From: Amycolatopsis sacchari
GTDB taxonomy: Bacteria > Actinomycetota > Actinomycetes > Mycobacteriales > Pseudonocardiaceae
Assembly (NCBI RefSeq): GCF_900114035.1
Contig: NZ_FORP01000009.1
Span: forward strand, 167,710-231,709
Length of the DNA stretch: 64,000 nucleotides
Reading direction: 5' to 3'
The notes under the pieces were generated by a model. The model did no database searches, was not told the origin of the DNA, and saw only the letters and a list, made by a program, of their open reading frames with translations. This document shows, in pieces, positions 8,542-17,111 of the stretch; position 1 is the first letter of the stretch, and each line of letters starts with the position of its first letter. The translations under genes were made by a program, and so were the position numbers.

Positions 8542-9054
8542 TCAGATCCTTTCTGCTTCTTGCACGGCCACCGGCCGCTCACGACCGGAACGCAGCCAGC
8601 CGTCGACCGCGAGCCTCGTCCGCGACCGCACGATCAACCACCCCGCGAGCACGAGGAAGCCCACGTCACGCGCGATTTCCTGGGGGTACTGGGTCTGCCC
8701 CTGCGCCACCTGGCCACCGCCGCCGAAGCAGCCGCAGTCGATCGTCAGCCCGCGGGCCCACGACTGCGCCACCCCGCCGATGAACAGCACCAGCAGCACG
8801 GCCGAGCCGACCGCGGCGGCCCTGGTCAGCAGCCCGGCGAGCAGCAGCACGCCCAGCGCCAGCTCGAGCAGCGGCAACCCGGTCGCCACCGGGTGCAGCA
8901 GCCCGTCGGGCAGCAGCTCGTAGGCCTTCACCGCGAGGTACGTCTGCCCGGGGTCGGCGAACTTGATGGTCCCCGACACGAGCCACACCGCGGCCAGGCC
9001 GAGCCGCACCACGGTCCCGACGGTGTCGAGTACGGGTTGGGAAGGCCGGAACAC
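8542..9054 (-). CDS. MauE/DoxX-like redox membrane protein
   Basis: 170 aa with four predicted transmembrane helices. A CxC pair, Cys107 and Cys109, sits in the loop TIDCGCFGGGG, typical of MauE-like proteins. Such proteins are thought to shuttle electrons between quinones and periplasmic thioredoxin-fold partners; here the partner is the DsbA-like protein encoded 5 bp downstream. The GTG at 9054 is used because the sequence becomes family-like right after it, but no strong SD is visible. The divergent gene at 9124 leaves about 70 bp for two promoters. Confidence 0.87.
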   Translation of the reverse strand: MFRPSQPVLDTVGTVVRLGLAAVWLVSGTIKFADPGQTYLAVKAYELLPDGLLHPVATGLPLLELALGVLLLAGLLTRAAAVGSAVLLVLFIGGVAQSWARGLTIDCGCFGGGGQVAQGQTQYPQEIARDVGFLVLAGWLIVRSRTRLAVDGWLRSGRERPVAVQEAERI

Positions 9055-9123
9055 GCGCTTAGGCTATCGACACGTCCTGAGAAATTTGTGAGGTCACGCC
9101 GCGCGGGCGGGAAGGAGCAGCCG

Positions 9124-9942
9124 GTGCCGCTCGTTCGGGTGATCGCGGTCCTCCTGCTCCTGACCGGACTGGCGTCGTGCTCGTCGCCGGATCCGAACAC
9201 GCTGCTCGGCAAGGCCGACAGCGGGCACCTGACCATCGGCATCCGCTTCGACCAGCCAGGACTCGCCGAGCACACCCTCGACGGCCGGTTCGTGGGCTTC
9301 GACGTGGACGTCGCCGAGTTCGTCGCCGGGCAGCTCGGGGTCAAGCCCTCCGGCATCACCTGGCGGGAGACGACGTCCGCGACCAGGGAGACCGACCTCA
9401 CGTCCGGCACGGTGGACCTCGTCGTCGCCACGTACTCCATCACCGACAAGCGCAAGCAGCTCATCGCGTTCGCCGGCCCCTACTTCGAGACCGGCCAGGA
9501 CCTGCTGGTGCGCCGCTCCGACACCGCGATCACCGGCCCGGAGGCGCTCAACGGCCGCCGCCTGTGCTCCGTCACCGGCTCCACCCCCGCGCAGGAGGTG
9601 AAGGCCCGCTTCGCGCAGGCCGTGCAGCTGGTCGAGTACCCGCGCTACCCCGACTGCGTGACGGCGCTGCTCGCCGGGCAGGTCGACGCCGTGACCACGG
9701 ACGGCGTGATCCTCGCCGGGTACGTGACGCAGAACCCCGAGCTGCTCAAGGTCGTCGGCAAACCGTTCTCGACCGAGCGCTACGGCATCGGCCTGCGCAA
9801 GGGCGACCCGCAGGGCCAGGCCGCCCTCGACGACGCGATCAAGAAGATGATCGACACCGGCCGCTGGGCGGACTCGCTGCGCGCCAACATCGGCCCCTCC
9901 GGCTACCCGCTGCCCGCCCCGCCCGCGGTGACCGAACGATGA
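9124..9942 (+). CDS. ABC-transporter solute-binding lipoprotein (family 3, amino-acid type)
   Basis: 272-aa secreted lipoprotein. Signal peptide and lipobox LASC put the lipidated Cys at residue 19. The binding domain has family-3 features: GHLTIGIRFDQPG, then GFDVDVAEFVAGQLG, then TYSITDKRKQLIAFAGPYF and YGIGLRKGD. Ligand is probably a polar amino acid (glutamate-type), which is inference. The GTG at 9124 lies 6 bp after GAAGGAG, which decides this start. No permease or ATPase gene is nearby, so it is an orphan binding protein. Its stop overlaps the start of hrpB (ATGA), an odd pairing. Confidence 0.9.
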   Translation: MPLVRVIAVLLLLTGLASCSSPDPNTLLGKADSGHLTIGIRFDQPGLAEHTLDGRFVGFDVDVAEFVAGQLGVKPSGITWRETTSATRETDLTSGTVDLVVATYSITDKRKQLIAFAGPYFETGQDLLVRRSDTAITGPEALNGRRLCSVTGSTPAQEVKARFAQAVQLVEYPRYPDCVTALLAGQVDAVTTDGVILAGYVTQNPELLKVVGKPFSTERYGIGLRKGDPQGQAALDDAIKKMIDTGRWADSLRANIGPSGYPLPAPPAVTER

Positions 9943-12299
9943 AGCTGCCCGACCTGCCCGTCCGCGAGGTGCTGGGCGAGCTGCACGACGCACTGTCCGC
10001 GCACGGCACGGCCGTGCTCGTCGCCCCGCCCGGCACCGGCAAGACGACCGTGGTCCCGCTCGCGCTCGCCGAACGCGCGACGGGCCGCATCGTGGTCGCC
10101 GAGCCGCGCCGTCTCGCCGCGCGGGCGGCTGCGAGCCGCATGGCGTCCCTGCTCGGCGAGGAGGTGGGCGAGACCGTCGGCTACTCCGTGCGCGGCGACC
10201 GCAAGGTCTCGGCCCGCACGCGGATCGAGGTCGTCACGTCCGGGCTGCTCGTGCGGCGGCTGCAGGGCGATCCCGAACTCCCCGGCGTCGACACGGTGCT
10301 GCTGGACGAATGCCACGAACGCCACCTCGACGCCGACCTCCTGCTGGCGCTGCTGCTCGACGTCCGCGGCGGGCTGCGGGAGGACCTGCGCCTGCTCGCG
10401 ACCTCCGCGACCGTCGCGTCCGGCCGCCTCGCGGAGCTGCTCGGAGACGCGCCCGTGATCACCGCGCACGCGCGGACGTTCCCCGTCGAAGTCCGCTACG
10501 TCCCGCCCGCGCGCAACGAGCGCGTCGAAGCCACCGTCGCCAGGGCCGTTCGCACCGCACTGTCCGAAGGGGACGGTGACGTGCTCGCGTTCCTGCCCGG
10601 TGCGGGGGAAATCGCGAGAACCACGGCACTGCTGAACGACCTCAACGTCCTGCCGCTGCACGGCAGGCTCTCCCCCGCCCGTCAGGACGCGGCCCTGCGC
10701 CCCGGTCCGGAACGGCGTGTCGTGCTCGCGACGGCCCTCGCGGAGTCGAGCCTGACCGTGCCCGGCGTGCGCGCGGTCGTGGACTCGGGGCTCGCCCGCG
10801 TACCGCGCGTGGACCACCGCCGCGGCCTGCCGGGACTGGCCACAGTGCGCGTTTCGGCGGCCGTCGCCGAGCAGCGCGCCGGACGCGCGGGCCGCGAAGC
10901 ACCGGGGCGGGCGTACCGGTGCTGGGCGCAGTACGAGCAGGCGAGCCTCCCCGCGTACCCCGAGCCCGAGATCCGCACGGCCGACCTCAGCCGGCTCGCG
11001 CTCGAACTCGCCTGCTGGTCCACCCCGGACGGCGCGGGCCTGGCGTGGTGGGACCCGCCGCCGGAAGGACCACTCGACGCCGGCCAGGAGCTCCTGCGCA
11101 CGCTGGGTGCGCTGGCGCACGGCAAGGTCACCGAGCGCGGCAGGCGGATGGCCGCGCTGGGCCTGCACCCCCGCCTCGCGCGGGCGCTGCTCGACGGCGC
11201 GGAGCAGGTCGGACCGCGCTCGGCCGCGGAGGTCGTCGCGCTGCTGGACGCCGGGGGCACGCTCACCGACGTCGAGGCCGAGTTGCGGAGGCTGCGGGAC
11301 ACGCGTGACGAGCGGTGGCGCGCCGAGGTCCGCCGCCTGTCGCGGCTCGTGCCCGCGGCGCCGGAAGCACCCGACCCCGCGCTGGTCGTCGCCCTCGCCC
11401 ACCCCGAGCGGCTGGCGCGCCGCCGCGAACCGGGTTCTCCCGTGTACCTGATGGCCGGCGGCACGGCGGCCGAACTGCCGCGCGGCAGCGGCCTGGGCGA
11501 CGGGGAATGGCTCGCCGTCGCCGAAGCGACGCGGGATCCGGGCCGCGCGCAGGGCGTCATCCGGCTCGCGGCGCACGCGGACGCCGAGCTGGCGGTCAGG
11601 GCCGCACCGAACCTGGTGTCCGAAGTGGACGAAGTGCGCTGGGACGGCGATGTCGTCGCCCGCCGGGTGCGCCGACTCGGCGCGATCGTGCTGAGCGAGA
11701 AGCCGTTGCGCGACCCGGACCCCGAGCTGGTCCGGCAGGCGCTCGCCGAGGGGCTGCGCAAGGAAGGGCTCGGGCTCCTGCGGTGGACGCCGGAAGCCGT
11801 GCGGCTGAGGGAAAGGCTCGCGTTCCTGCACCGCGTGCACGGGGAACCGTGGCCGGGCATGTCCGACGAAGACCTGCTCGCCGCAGCGGAGAACTGGCTC
11901 GGCACGGCCCGCCGCCGCGCCGACCTCGCGCGGATCGACACCGTGCAGGCGCTGCGGAACCTGCTGCCGTGGCCGGAGGCCGGACGACTCGACGAACTCG
12001 CCCCCGACCGGCTCGAAGTGCCTACCGGCTCCCGGATCCGGGTCGACTACTCGACCGGAGAGCCGGTACTCGCGGTGAAACTGCAGGAGACCTTCGGCTG
12101 GCTCGCCACGCCACGCGTCTCCGGGGTGCCGGTGGTGCTGCACCTGCTCTCCCCCGCCGGCCGTCCCGCCGCGGTCACCGGCGACCTGGAATCCTTCTGG
12201 CGCAACGGTTATCCGTCGGTGCGGGCGGAGCTGCGCGGCCGCTACCCCAAGCACTCCTGGCCGCAGGACCCGCTCAGCGCGGCACCGACCCGCCGCTGA
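9939..12299 (+). CDS. hrpB: ATP-dependent helicase HrpB
   Basis: 786-aa DEAH/DEAD superfamily 2 helicase. Walker A APPGTGKTT is near residue 31, a DECH box appears as LDECHERH, and SATVASGRL is motif III. The helicase C domain has SSLTVPGVRAVVDSGL and QRAGRAGREAPG, and an HrpB-type C-terminal domain follows (PVLAVKLQETFGWLATPR). HrpB proteins are cytosolic RNA or nucleic-acid helicases of poorly defined role. Start ATG is in a 4-bp ATGA overlap with the solute-binding protein gene. The 3' end overlaps the convergent gene by 26 bp. Confidence 0.95.
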   Translation: MKLPDLPVREVLGELHDALSAHGTAVLVAPPGTGKTTVVPLALAERATGRIVVAEPRRLAARAAASRMASLLGEEVGETVGYSVRGDRKVSARTRIEVVTSGLLVRRLQGDPELPGVDTVLLDECHERHLDADLLLALLLDVRGGLREDLRLLATSATVASGRLAELLGDAPVITAHARTFPVEVRYVPPARNERVEATVARAVRTALSEGDGDVLAFLPGAGEIARTTALLNDLNVLPLHGRLSPARQDAALRPGPERRVVLATALAESSLTVPGVRAVVDSGLARVPRVDHRRGLPGLATVRVSAAVAEQRAGRAGREAPGRAYRCWAQYEQASLPAYPEPEIRTADLSRLALELACWSTPDGAGLAWWDPPPEGPLDAGQELLRTLGALAHGKVTERGRRMAALGLHPRLARALLDGAEQVGPRSAAEVVALLDAGGTLTDVEAELRRLRDTRDERWRAEVRRLSRLVPAAPEAPDPALVVALAHPERLARRREPGSPVYLMAGGTAAELPRGSGLGDGEWLAVAEATRDPGRAQGVIRLAAHADAELAVRAAPNLVSEVDEVRWDGDVVARRVRRLGAIVLSEKPLRDPDPELVRQALAEGLRKEGLGLLRWTPEAVRLRERLAFLHRVHGEPWPGMSDEDLLAAAENWLGTARRRADLARIDTVQALRNLLPWPEAGRLDELAPDRLEVPTGSRIRVDYSTGEPVLAVKLQETFGWLATPRVSGVPVVLHLLSPAGRPAAVTGDLESFWRNGYPSVRAELRGRYPKHSWPQDPLSAAPTRR

Positions 12300-13077
12300 C
12301 GTCCCCCAGCAGCGTGCGCTGCGGCACGGTGGGCAGCCGCTGCTCCAGCTCGTCGTCCTCGCGTTCGTGCAGGCCCAGCAACACGGCCTGGCGGATCTGC
12401 TCGCGGTTCTCCCGCACCACCTCGGCGAAGAAGACGTCGATGCGCGGGTCCACCAGCACCTCCAGGATCACGCGCATCGTCGTGTCGAGCACGGTGCCGA
12501 CGATCTCGTCGTGGAACGGCAGCCGCGACAGGCGCCCGGCCTGCCGGTCGGCCTTGAGCTTCTCGGTGATGATCGCGCGCAGCATCTCCTGGTGCTCCCC
12601 CAGCGACCGCGCGAGGTTCTCCGGGTAGTTGCCGGTCTCGACCACCTTGACCACCTCGTCCATGACCGCGACGGTGATCGGCTTCTTGATCGCCAGCACG
12701 ATCGGCCGCGACAGCCGTTCCACGAGCCGCTGGGTGAACAGCTCGCCGAACGCCCTGTCCGCCGTGCGCGCGAGCCGCACCAGCACCACGACCACCCGCA
12801 GCAGCCGGAACCCGCGCAGCGCCGGGTGGGCGATCGGGATCATGCCGAGCACCTCGTACCAGTTGCGCAGCGGGAACCGGCGGTCCCAGCGGGCGCGGCG
12901 CCAGCGCAGGAGGAACTCGACGAGGAAGATCCCGCAGATCGCCGTGTCGGCGACGAAGATCCAGTGCGCGACCTCGGCCGGGTGGGGGAAGAACGTGACG
13001 TAGGCGAGCAGCCCGACGGAAACGATCGCCAGCGCGAGCATGGCCAGGTCGAGCGGGCTCACCCTCCGAGAAGTCAT
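12274..13077 (-). CDS. Ion-transporter-like protein with voltage-sensor segments but no pore
   Basis: 267 aa. The N-terminal half has helices resembling S1 (LAMLALAIVSVGLLAYVTF), S2 (IFVADTAICGIFLVEFLLRW) and a short S3 (WYEVLGMIPIAHP). An arginine-rich S4-like helix follows (GFRLLRVVVVLVRLARTADR). Canonical channels continue with S5, selectivity filter and S6; here a soluble, charged helical region of about 150 residues follows. It may be a voltage-sensor-domain protein, a proton or ion leak, or a scaffold. The ATG at 13077 is chosen since the protein-like region begins there; no good SD. Its 3' end overlaps hrpB convergently. Confidence 0.75.
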   Translation of the reverse strand: MTSRRVSPLDLAMLALAIVSVGLLAYVTFFPHPAEVAHWIFVADTAICGIFLVEFLLRWRRARWDRRFPLRNWYEVLGMIPIAHPALRGFRLLRVVVVLVRLARTADRAFGELFTQRLVERLSRPIVLAIKKPITVAVMDEVVKVVETGNYPENLARSLGEHQEMLRAIITEKLKADRQAGRLSRLPFHDEIVGTVLDTTMRVILEVLVDPRIDVFFAEVVRENREQIRQAVLLGLHEREDDELEQRLPTVPQRTLLGDVSGGSVPR

Positions 13078-13103
13078 GTCCGCATTCTGGCCGAAGGCCC
13101 ACT

Positions 13104-13817
13104 TCAGCGCGTCGTGACCGTGATCAGTTCCAGCACCTGCGGCCAGGACAGCGCGAAGGCCTCGGCGTTCGCCGGGTCGCCGTGCCACTGCCGGTTGCTG
13201 AACCCGTGCCCGGCCTGCGGGTAGACGTGCACGATGCTCGGCCCGGTTTCGCGGGACTGCAGCGCGGTCTGCAGGCGCTGGAAGCTCTCGTGGGGGACCA
13301 GTTCGTCCTGGCCGGGGTACAGCATCATCACGGGTGCCTTGATGCGCGCGGTGTGCTCGACGGCGTCGACGGTGTGGTTCGGGGCGGGGGTGCCGGGGAC
13401 GGTGGGGTGGTAGGCGACGACGTTGGCGAGCCGGTCGTCGCGGCCACCGAGGATCAGGGCGAACCGGCCGCCGAGGCACCAGCCGATCACCCCGGCCCTG
13501 GTGCAGCCGAGTTCGCCGAGCAGGTGGTCGAGCAGGCGGCGCTGCTCGTCGAGGCAGGTCTCGTCATCGAGCCGCGTCATGCGCTCGTGCAGTTCCTCGG
13601 CGGGGGTGTCGTCGCTGCTCACGCCGTGCCACGGGTCCCAGGTCAGCGCGGTGAGACCGCGGCGCGCGAACTCGTCGGCCCAGTCCCGGATCTGCTGCCC
13701 GATGCCGGTGATCATGGGCAGCAGGAGCATGCCGTGCGGGGAGCCGCCCGCGGGCCGGGCGAGGTAGGCGCGCAGGCCGCCGACGGTGACGTACTCGGTC
13801 TCGATGTGCACTGTCAT
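13104..13817 (-). CDS. Dienelactone hydrolase family protein
   Basis: 237-aa alpha/beta hydrolase of the DLH family. The nucleophile is Cys rather than Ser, in GWCLGG. Acid and base follow in PGQDELVP and AGHGFSN. It hydrolyses dienelactones or similar small esters in aromatic degradation, but no ring-cleavage genes are nearby, so the substrate is open. The ATG at 13817 begins the conserved N-terminus (MTVHIETEYVTVGG). It is divergent from the small gene at 13852, with only 34 bp between the two start codons. Confidence 0.9.
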   Translation of the reverse strand: MTVHIETEYVTVGGLRAYLARPAGGSPHGMLLLPMITGIGQQIRDWADEFARRGLTALTWDPWHGVSSDDTPAEELHERMTRLDDETCLDEQRRLLDHLLGELGCTRAGVIGWCLGGRFALILGGRDDRLANVVAYHPTVPGTPAPNHTVDAVEHTARIKAPVMMLYPGQDELVPHESFQRLQTALQSRETGPSIVHVYPQAGHGFSNRQWHGDPANAEAFALSWPQVLELITVTTR

Positions 13818-13851
13818 GCGGGAAACCGTAGCGAGATGAGATGATCGGGAG

Positions 13852-14058
13852 ATGGACGACCGCACTCTCGCCGCGCAGCTCGGCAGCCTGCCGGAGGGCG
13901 TCGCGGCGCTGCCGGAGGCGCAGCAGGAGGACCTCGCGGAGGCGTTGCGGGCGGCGCGGCGGCGGCAGGCGAGAGCACTGGCGAAGGCCGGGGACGAGGC
14001 GCTGCGGTTCGTCCCGGCGCTGCTGCGGCCCGCGGTGCGCAAGGCCATGGGGCTGTAG
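13852..14058 (+). CDS. Small hypothetical protein
   Basis: 68 aa, very rich in Ala, Leu and Arg, predicted mostly helical, no membrane segment. ATG has GGGAG a few bases upstream. Its stop is immediately followed by the start of the next gene with no gap, so the two are probably co-translated. No family recognised. High-GC coding bias supports a real gene, but small size keeps confidence moderate. Confidence 0.6.
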   Translation: MDDRTLAAQLGSLPEGVAALPEAQQEDLAEALRAARRRQARALAKAGDEALRFVPALLRPAVRKAMGL

Positions 14059-14655
14059 ATGAGCTCCGACGCGGAGATCCGGAAGCTGGCGCGCGTGCTC
14101 GGCGTGGCGCCGGAGCGGTTTTCCTACCTGCGGGACGTGCCCGCCGCCGACCTGCGGCTGCTGCGGGACCAGGTGACGAGCGTGTTGTTCGACGCGCACC
14201 GCGGGGCGCTGGAGCGGATGGCGGGGGCGAGCAGGCTGCTGCCCACCCCCCTGCTGGCGCGCATGGCGGAAAGCGTTTTCGGGCCGGTGCTGTCGGCGCG
14301 CATCGCCGGTCTCGTCGAGGTCAGCCGCGGGGTGGACATCGCGAAGCGGCTGTCGCCCGGCTTCCTCGCGGACGTGGCGGCCGAGCTGGACCCGCGCCGC
14401 GCGGCGGGGATCATCGCGGGTTTCCCGCCGCCGCTGGTGGTGGCGGTCGCACGGGAACTGGCGCGGCGGGAGGACTGGATCACCATCGCGCGCTTCGTGG
14501 ACACCCTCCCGGAGACGGCGATCGTGGCCAGCCTGGGCGCGATCCCGGAGCACGCACTGCCCCGGGTCGCCGAGCTACTCGACGACCCGGCGCGGGTGCA
14601 CTACCTCACCGACCTGAAAGCCACCCACGACAGCAGAGGCCGCAACAGCTCCTGA
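14059..14655 (+). CDS. Hypothetical helical-repeat protein (MgtE-N-like)
   Basis: 198 aa, all-helical by composition. The central part (DIAKRLSPGFLADVAAELDP, then AAGIIAGFPPPLVVAVAREL, then WITIARFVDTLPETAIVASL) reads as tandem hairpins, like the superhelical N domain of MgtE-type proteins, but there is no membrane part. It starts directly after the stop of the 68-aa gene. Function unknown. Confidence 0.7.
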   Translation: MSSDAEIRKLARVLGVAPERFSYLRDVPAADLRLLRDQVTSVLFDAHRGALERMAGASRLLPTPLLARMAESVFGPVLSARIAGLVEVSRGVDIAKRLSPGFLADVAAELDPRRAAGIIAGFPPPLVVAVARELARREDWITIARFVDTLPETAIVASLGAIPEHALPRVAELLDDPARVHYLTDLKATHDSRGRNSS

Positions 14656-14684
14656 TCCGTGATGTTCGCGCGGCACCGCGTGGG

Positions 14685-15554
14685 TCATGCCTTGGCGGCG
14701 TTCGCCGCGATGGCGTCGGCAATCCGGTTCCACGCGCTTCCGGGCAAGGAGTGCCCCATGCCCGGGATCACCAGCAACTCGGCACCGGGCACCGCGGCCG
14801 CTGTGGCGCGTCCGCCGCTCACGTCGACCAGAGGATCGCTATCGCCGTGGATGACCACCGTCGGGAGCTTCAGGCCGCGCAGGGCATCGGTACGATCGGC
14901 AGCCGTCGCGTTGGCGGCGATGTGACGAAGCGTGCCGGCCGGGTGGTAGGCGCGGTCGTATGCGGCGGTGGCCCGGCGGACCAGCTCCTCGTCATCGGCC
15001 TCGATACCCGGCCCCCCGATGAGGCGGTGGAGTCTGACATCCGCGGCGATCGCCGTCTCGCGGTCGTCACCGGACGAAGGCACCAGGGCAGTGGGGTCGT
15101 CCAGGGTGGACTTTCCGACAGAGCGGTCGCTCGTGCTCGACATGATCGAGGCGAGGCTGTCAACGAGCTCGGGGCTGTCGATGGCGAGCTGTTGAGCGAT
15201 GCCGCCGCCCATGGAGGCCCCGACCAGGTGGGCATGGGAGATGCCCAGCGCGGCGAGCAGGCCGGCGGCATCGGCGACCATGTCGGACAGGTGATAGCGC
15301 ACGGTTGAGAAATCGCCGTGGAGCAGTCCGGTGAGGTCGACGTCGCCGAGCTCATCGAGCCAGGTGGACAGACCGACGTCGCGGTTGTCGAAGCGGATCA
15401 CGGAGAAGCCGTGGCCGGCGAGAAGCTCACAAAATCCGTCCGGCCACGCGAGAAGCTGCTCGCCAACTCCCATGATCAGCAACATCGGCGGAGCACCGGG
15501 ATCTCCGAACCTCTCGTAATGGATTTCGATACCGTTCGACTGGACGAAAGGCAC
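14685..15554 (-). CDS. Alpha/beta fold hydrolase (aclacinomycin methylesterase RdmC-like)
   Basis: 289 aa. Typical fold: LLIMGVGEQLLAWPDGFCEL, then VIRFDNRDVGLST, nucleophile Ser in GASMGGG, acid in HGDSDPLV and His in PGMGHSLP. It resembles the group that includes aclacinomycin methylesterase RdmC, but no polyketide genes are near, so it is probably a general esterase. GTG at 15554 is preferred over upstream options because GAGGGGA lies just before it and the conserved sequence starts with PFVQSNGIEIHYERFG. No operon partner is evident. Confidence 0.85.
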   Translation of the reverse strand: MPFVQSNGIEIHYERFGDPGAPPMLLIMGVGEQLLAWPDGFCELLAGHGFSVIRFDNRDVGLSTWLDELGDVDLTGLLHGDFSTVRYHLSDMVADAAGLLAALGISHAHLVGASMGGGIAQQLAIDSPELVDSLASIMSSTSDRSVGKSTLDDPTALVPSSGDDRETAIAADVRLHRLIGGPGIEADDEELVRRATAAYDRAYHPAGTLRHIAANATAADRTDALRGLKLPTVVIHGDSDPLVDVSGGRATAAAVPGAELLVIPGMGHSLPGSAWNRIADAIAANAAKA

Positions 15555-15726
15555 GTTGGTCCCCTCTTGACCTGATGTGTCGCCGCTGTGTGGACGAGCC
15601 TCCTCACCGAGGATGACAGCGGACCGCGCCAACGTCAAGAAAGAACGTTCTACCTACTACCGAGACGCGCCCCGTGACACCGAGCTGGGTTCGCTCCGGT
15701 GTTCGCGAAGGCGGAACACCGCCTAC

Positions 15727-15951
15727 CTAAGCCGCGACGATGAGGTAGATCCCGTACCCCACAACGGCCACACACACGGCGAAGCACACCACCGCCGTCG
15801 TGAGCCCGCTCCCGCCGCTGGCGCCGGTCTCCCGCGCCGTGGTGCGCGCCGCGAGGCCACGCACCCCCACCGCGAACAGGCTCGTGAGCACGCTCACGGC
15901 GACCAGCGCGATCAGGAACACGCTGCCGAGGGCAGCCCAGTCGATCTTCAT
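15727..15951 (-). CDS. Small two-TM membrane protein next to the phosphate transporter
   Basis: 74 aa. Two hydrophobic helices (SVFLIALVAVSVLTSLFAVG and TTAVVCFAVCVAVVGYGIYL) flank a short polar loop. It starts 8 bp after the stop of the PiT gene, on the same strand, so it is almost certainly co-transcribed. Small membrane proteins beside PiT genes recur in actinomycetes (recollection, not checked). A role in transporter assembly or regulation is inference. Confidence 0.75.
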   Translation of the reverse strand: MKIDWAALGSVFLIALVAVSVLTSLFAVGVRGLAARTTARETGASGGSGLTTAVVCFAVCVAVVGYGIYLIVAA

Positions 15952-15959
15952 GGCGCTCC

Positions 15960-17084
15960 TCAGGCGGCCGCGGCGACCGGCTCGGCCGACGACTCGTTGA
16001 CGTTCTGCGCGGTCACCGGGTTGCGGCGCGACCACAGGTAGATGACCACGGCGATGGCGACCCCGGCCACGCCCACCAGCACCGTGCCGACGCTGCCGCT
16101 GCCCGCGACCTCCGCCGCGATGGCACCGACGACCGCCGCCGCGGGCAGGGTGAACAGCCACGCCAGCGCCATCCGGCCGGCCACGCCCCAGCGCACCTCG
16201 GCGAGCCTGCGCCCGACACCGGAACCGATGATCCCGCCCGAGCAGACGTGCGTCGTGGACAGCGCGAAACCGAGGTGCGACGACGCGAGGATCGTCACCG
16301 CGGCACTGGTCTCGGCCGCGAACCCCTGCGGGGTCTGGATTTCGGTGATCTTCTTGCCCATCGTCTGGATGATGCGCCAGCCGCCGAGGTAGGTGCCGAG
16401 CGCGATCGCGGTACCCGCGCTGAGCACGACCCACAGCGGCGGCCCGGACCCGGCGGCGAGCGAACCGGACGCGATCAGCGTCAGCGTGATCACACCCATC
16501 GTCTTCTGCGCGTCGTTGGTGCCGTGCGCGAGCGAGACGAGCGAGGCGGACAGCGCCTGCGCGGTCTTGAACGTCTTCGACACGACGTCCTGCCGCGCGG
16601 ACGCGGTGATGCGGTACACGAGGAACGTGCCGACCACCGCGACCAGACCCGCGACGAGCGGCGAGGCCACGGCGGGGATCAGGATCTTCTCGACGACCGC
16701 GGCGAAGTGCACGGCGTCCGCGCCCGACGCGATCCACGTCGCGCCGATCAGGCCGCCGAACAACGCGTGCGAGGAGCTGGACGGCAGGCCGAACAGCCAG
16801 GTCAGCAGGTTCCAGATGATCGCGCCGACGAGCCCGGCGAACACGACCGTCGGGGTGACCTTCGTGTCGTCGACGATGCCGCCGGAGATCGTCTTGGCGA
16901 CCTCGATGGACAGGAACGCGCCGACGAGGTTGAGGACCGCGGAGATCGAGACCGCGACCTTGGGCTTGAGCGCGCCCGTGGCGATGGACGTCGCCATGGC
17001 GTTCGCGGTGTCGTGGAAGCCGTTGGTGAAGTCGAAGGCGAGTGCCGCGACCACCACCACGATGACGATGAGTGAGGGGTCCAC
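15960..17084 (-). CDS. pit: Low-affinity inorganic phosphate transporter (PiT family)
   Basis: 374-aa integral membrane protein. The N-terminal FDFTNGFHDTANAMATSIAT and the internal repeat SLAHGTNDAQKTMGV are PiT signatures, representing the two duplicated halves. GLPSSSSHALFGGLIGA is another family motif. It imports phosphate, probably as metal-phosphate, with protons or Na+. The ATG at 17084 begins directly at the first membrane segment. A 74-aa membrane protein follows 8 bp downstream. No PhoU homologue is adjacent. Confidence 0.95.
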   Translation of the reverse strand: MDPSLIVIVVVVAALAFDFTNGFHDTANAMATSIATGALKPKVAVSISAVLNLVGAFLSIEVAKTISGGIVDDTKVTPTVVFAGLVGAIIWNLLTWLFGLPSSSSHALFGGLIGATWIASGADAVHFAAVVEKILIPAVASPLVAGLVAVVGTFLVYRITASARQDVVSKTFKTAQALSASLVSLAHGTNDAQKTMGVITLTLIASGSLAAGSGPPLWVVLSAGTAIALGTYLGGWRIIQTMGKKITEIQTPQGFAAETSAAVTILASSHLGFALSTTHVCSGGIIGSGVGRRLAEVRWGVAGRMALAWLFTLPAAAVVGAIAAEVAGSGSVGTVLVGVAGVAIAVVIYLWSRRNPVTAQNVNESSAEPVAAAA

Positions 17085-17111
17085 GTACTCGGACGATACC
17101 GAGCGAGTGAA

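Noticed and set aside
9903..12254. 783-codon minus-strand frame opposite hrpB
   Set aside because: Antisense shadow in high-GC DNA; the plus strand has intact helicase motifs.
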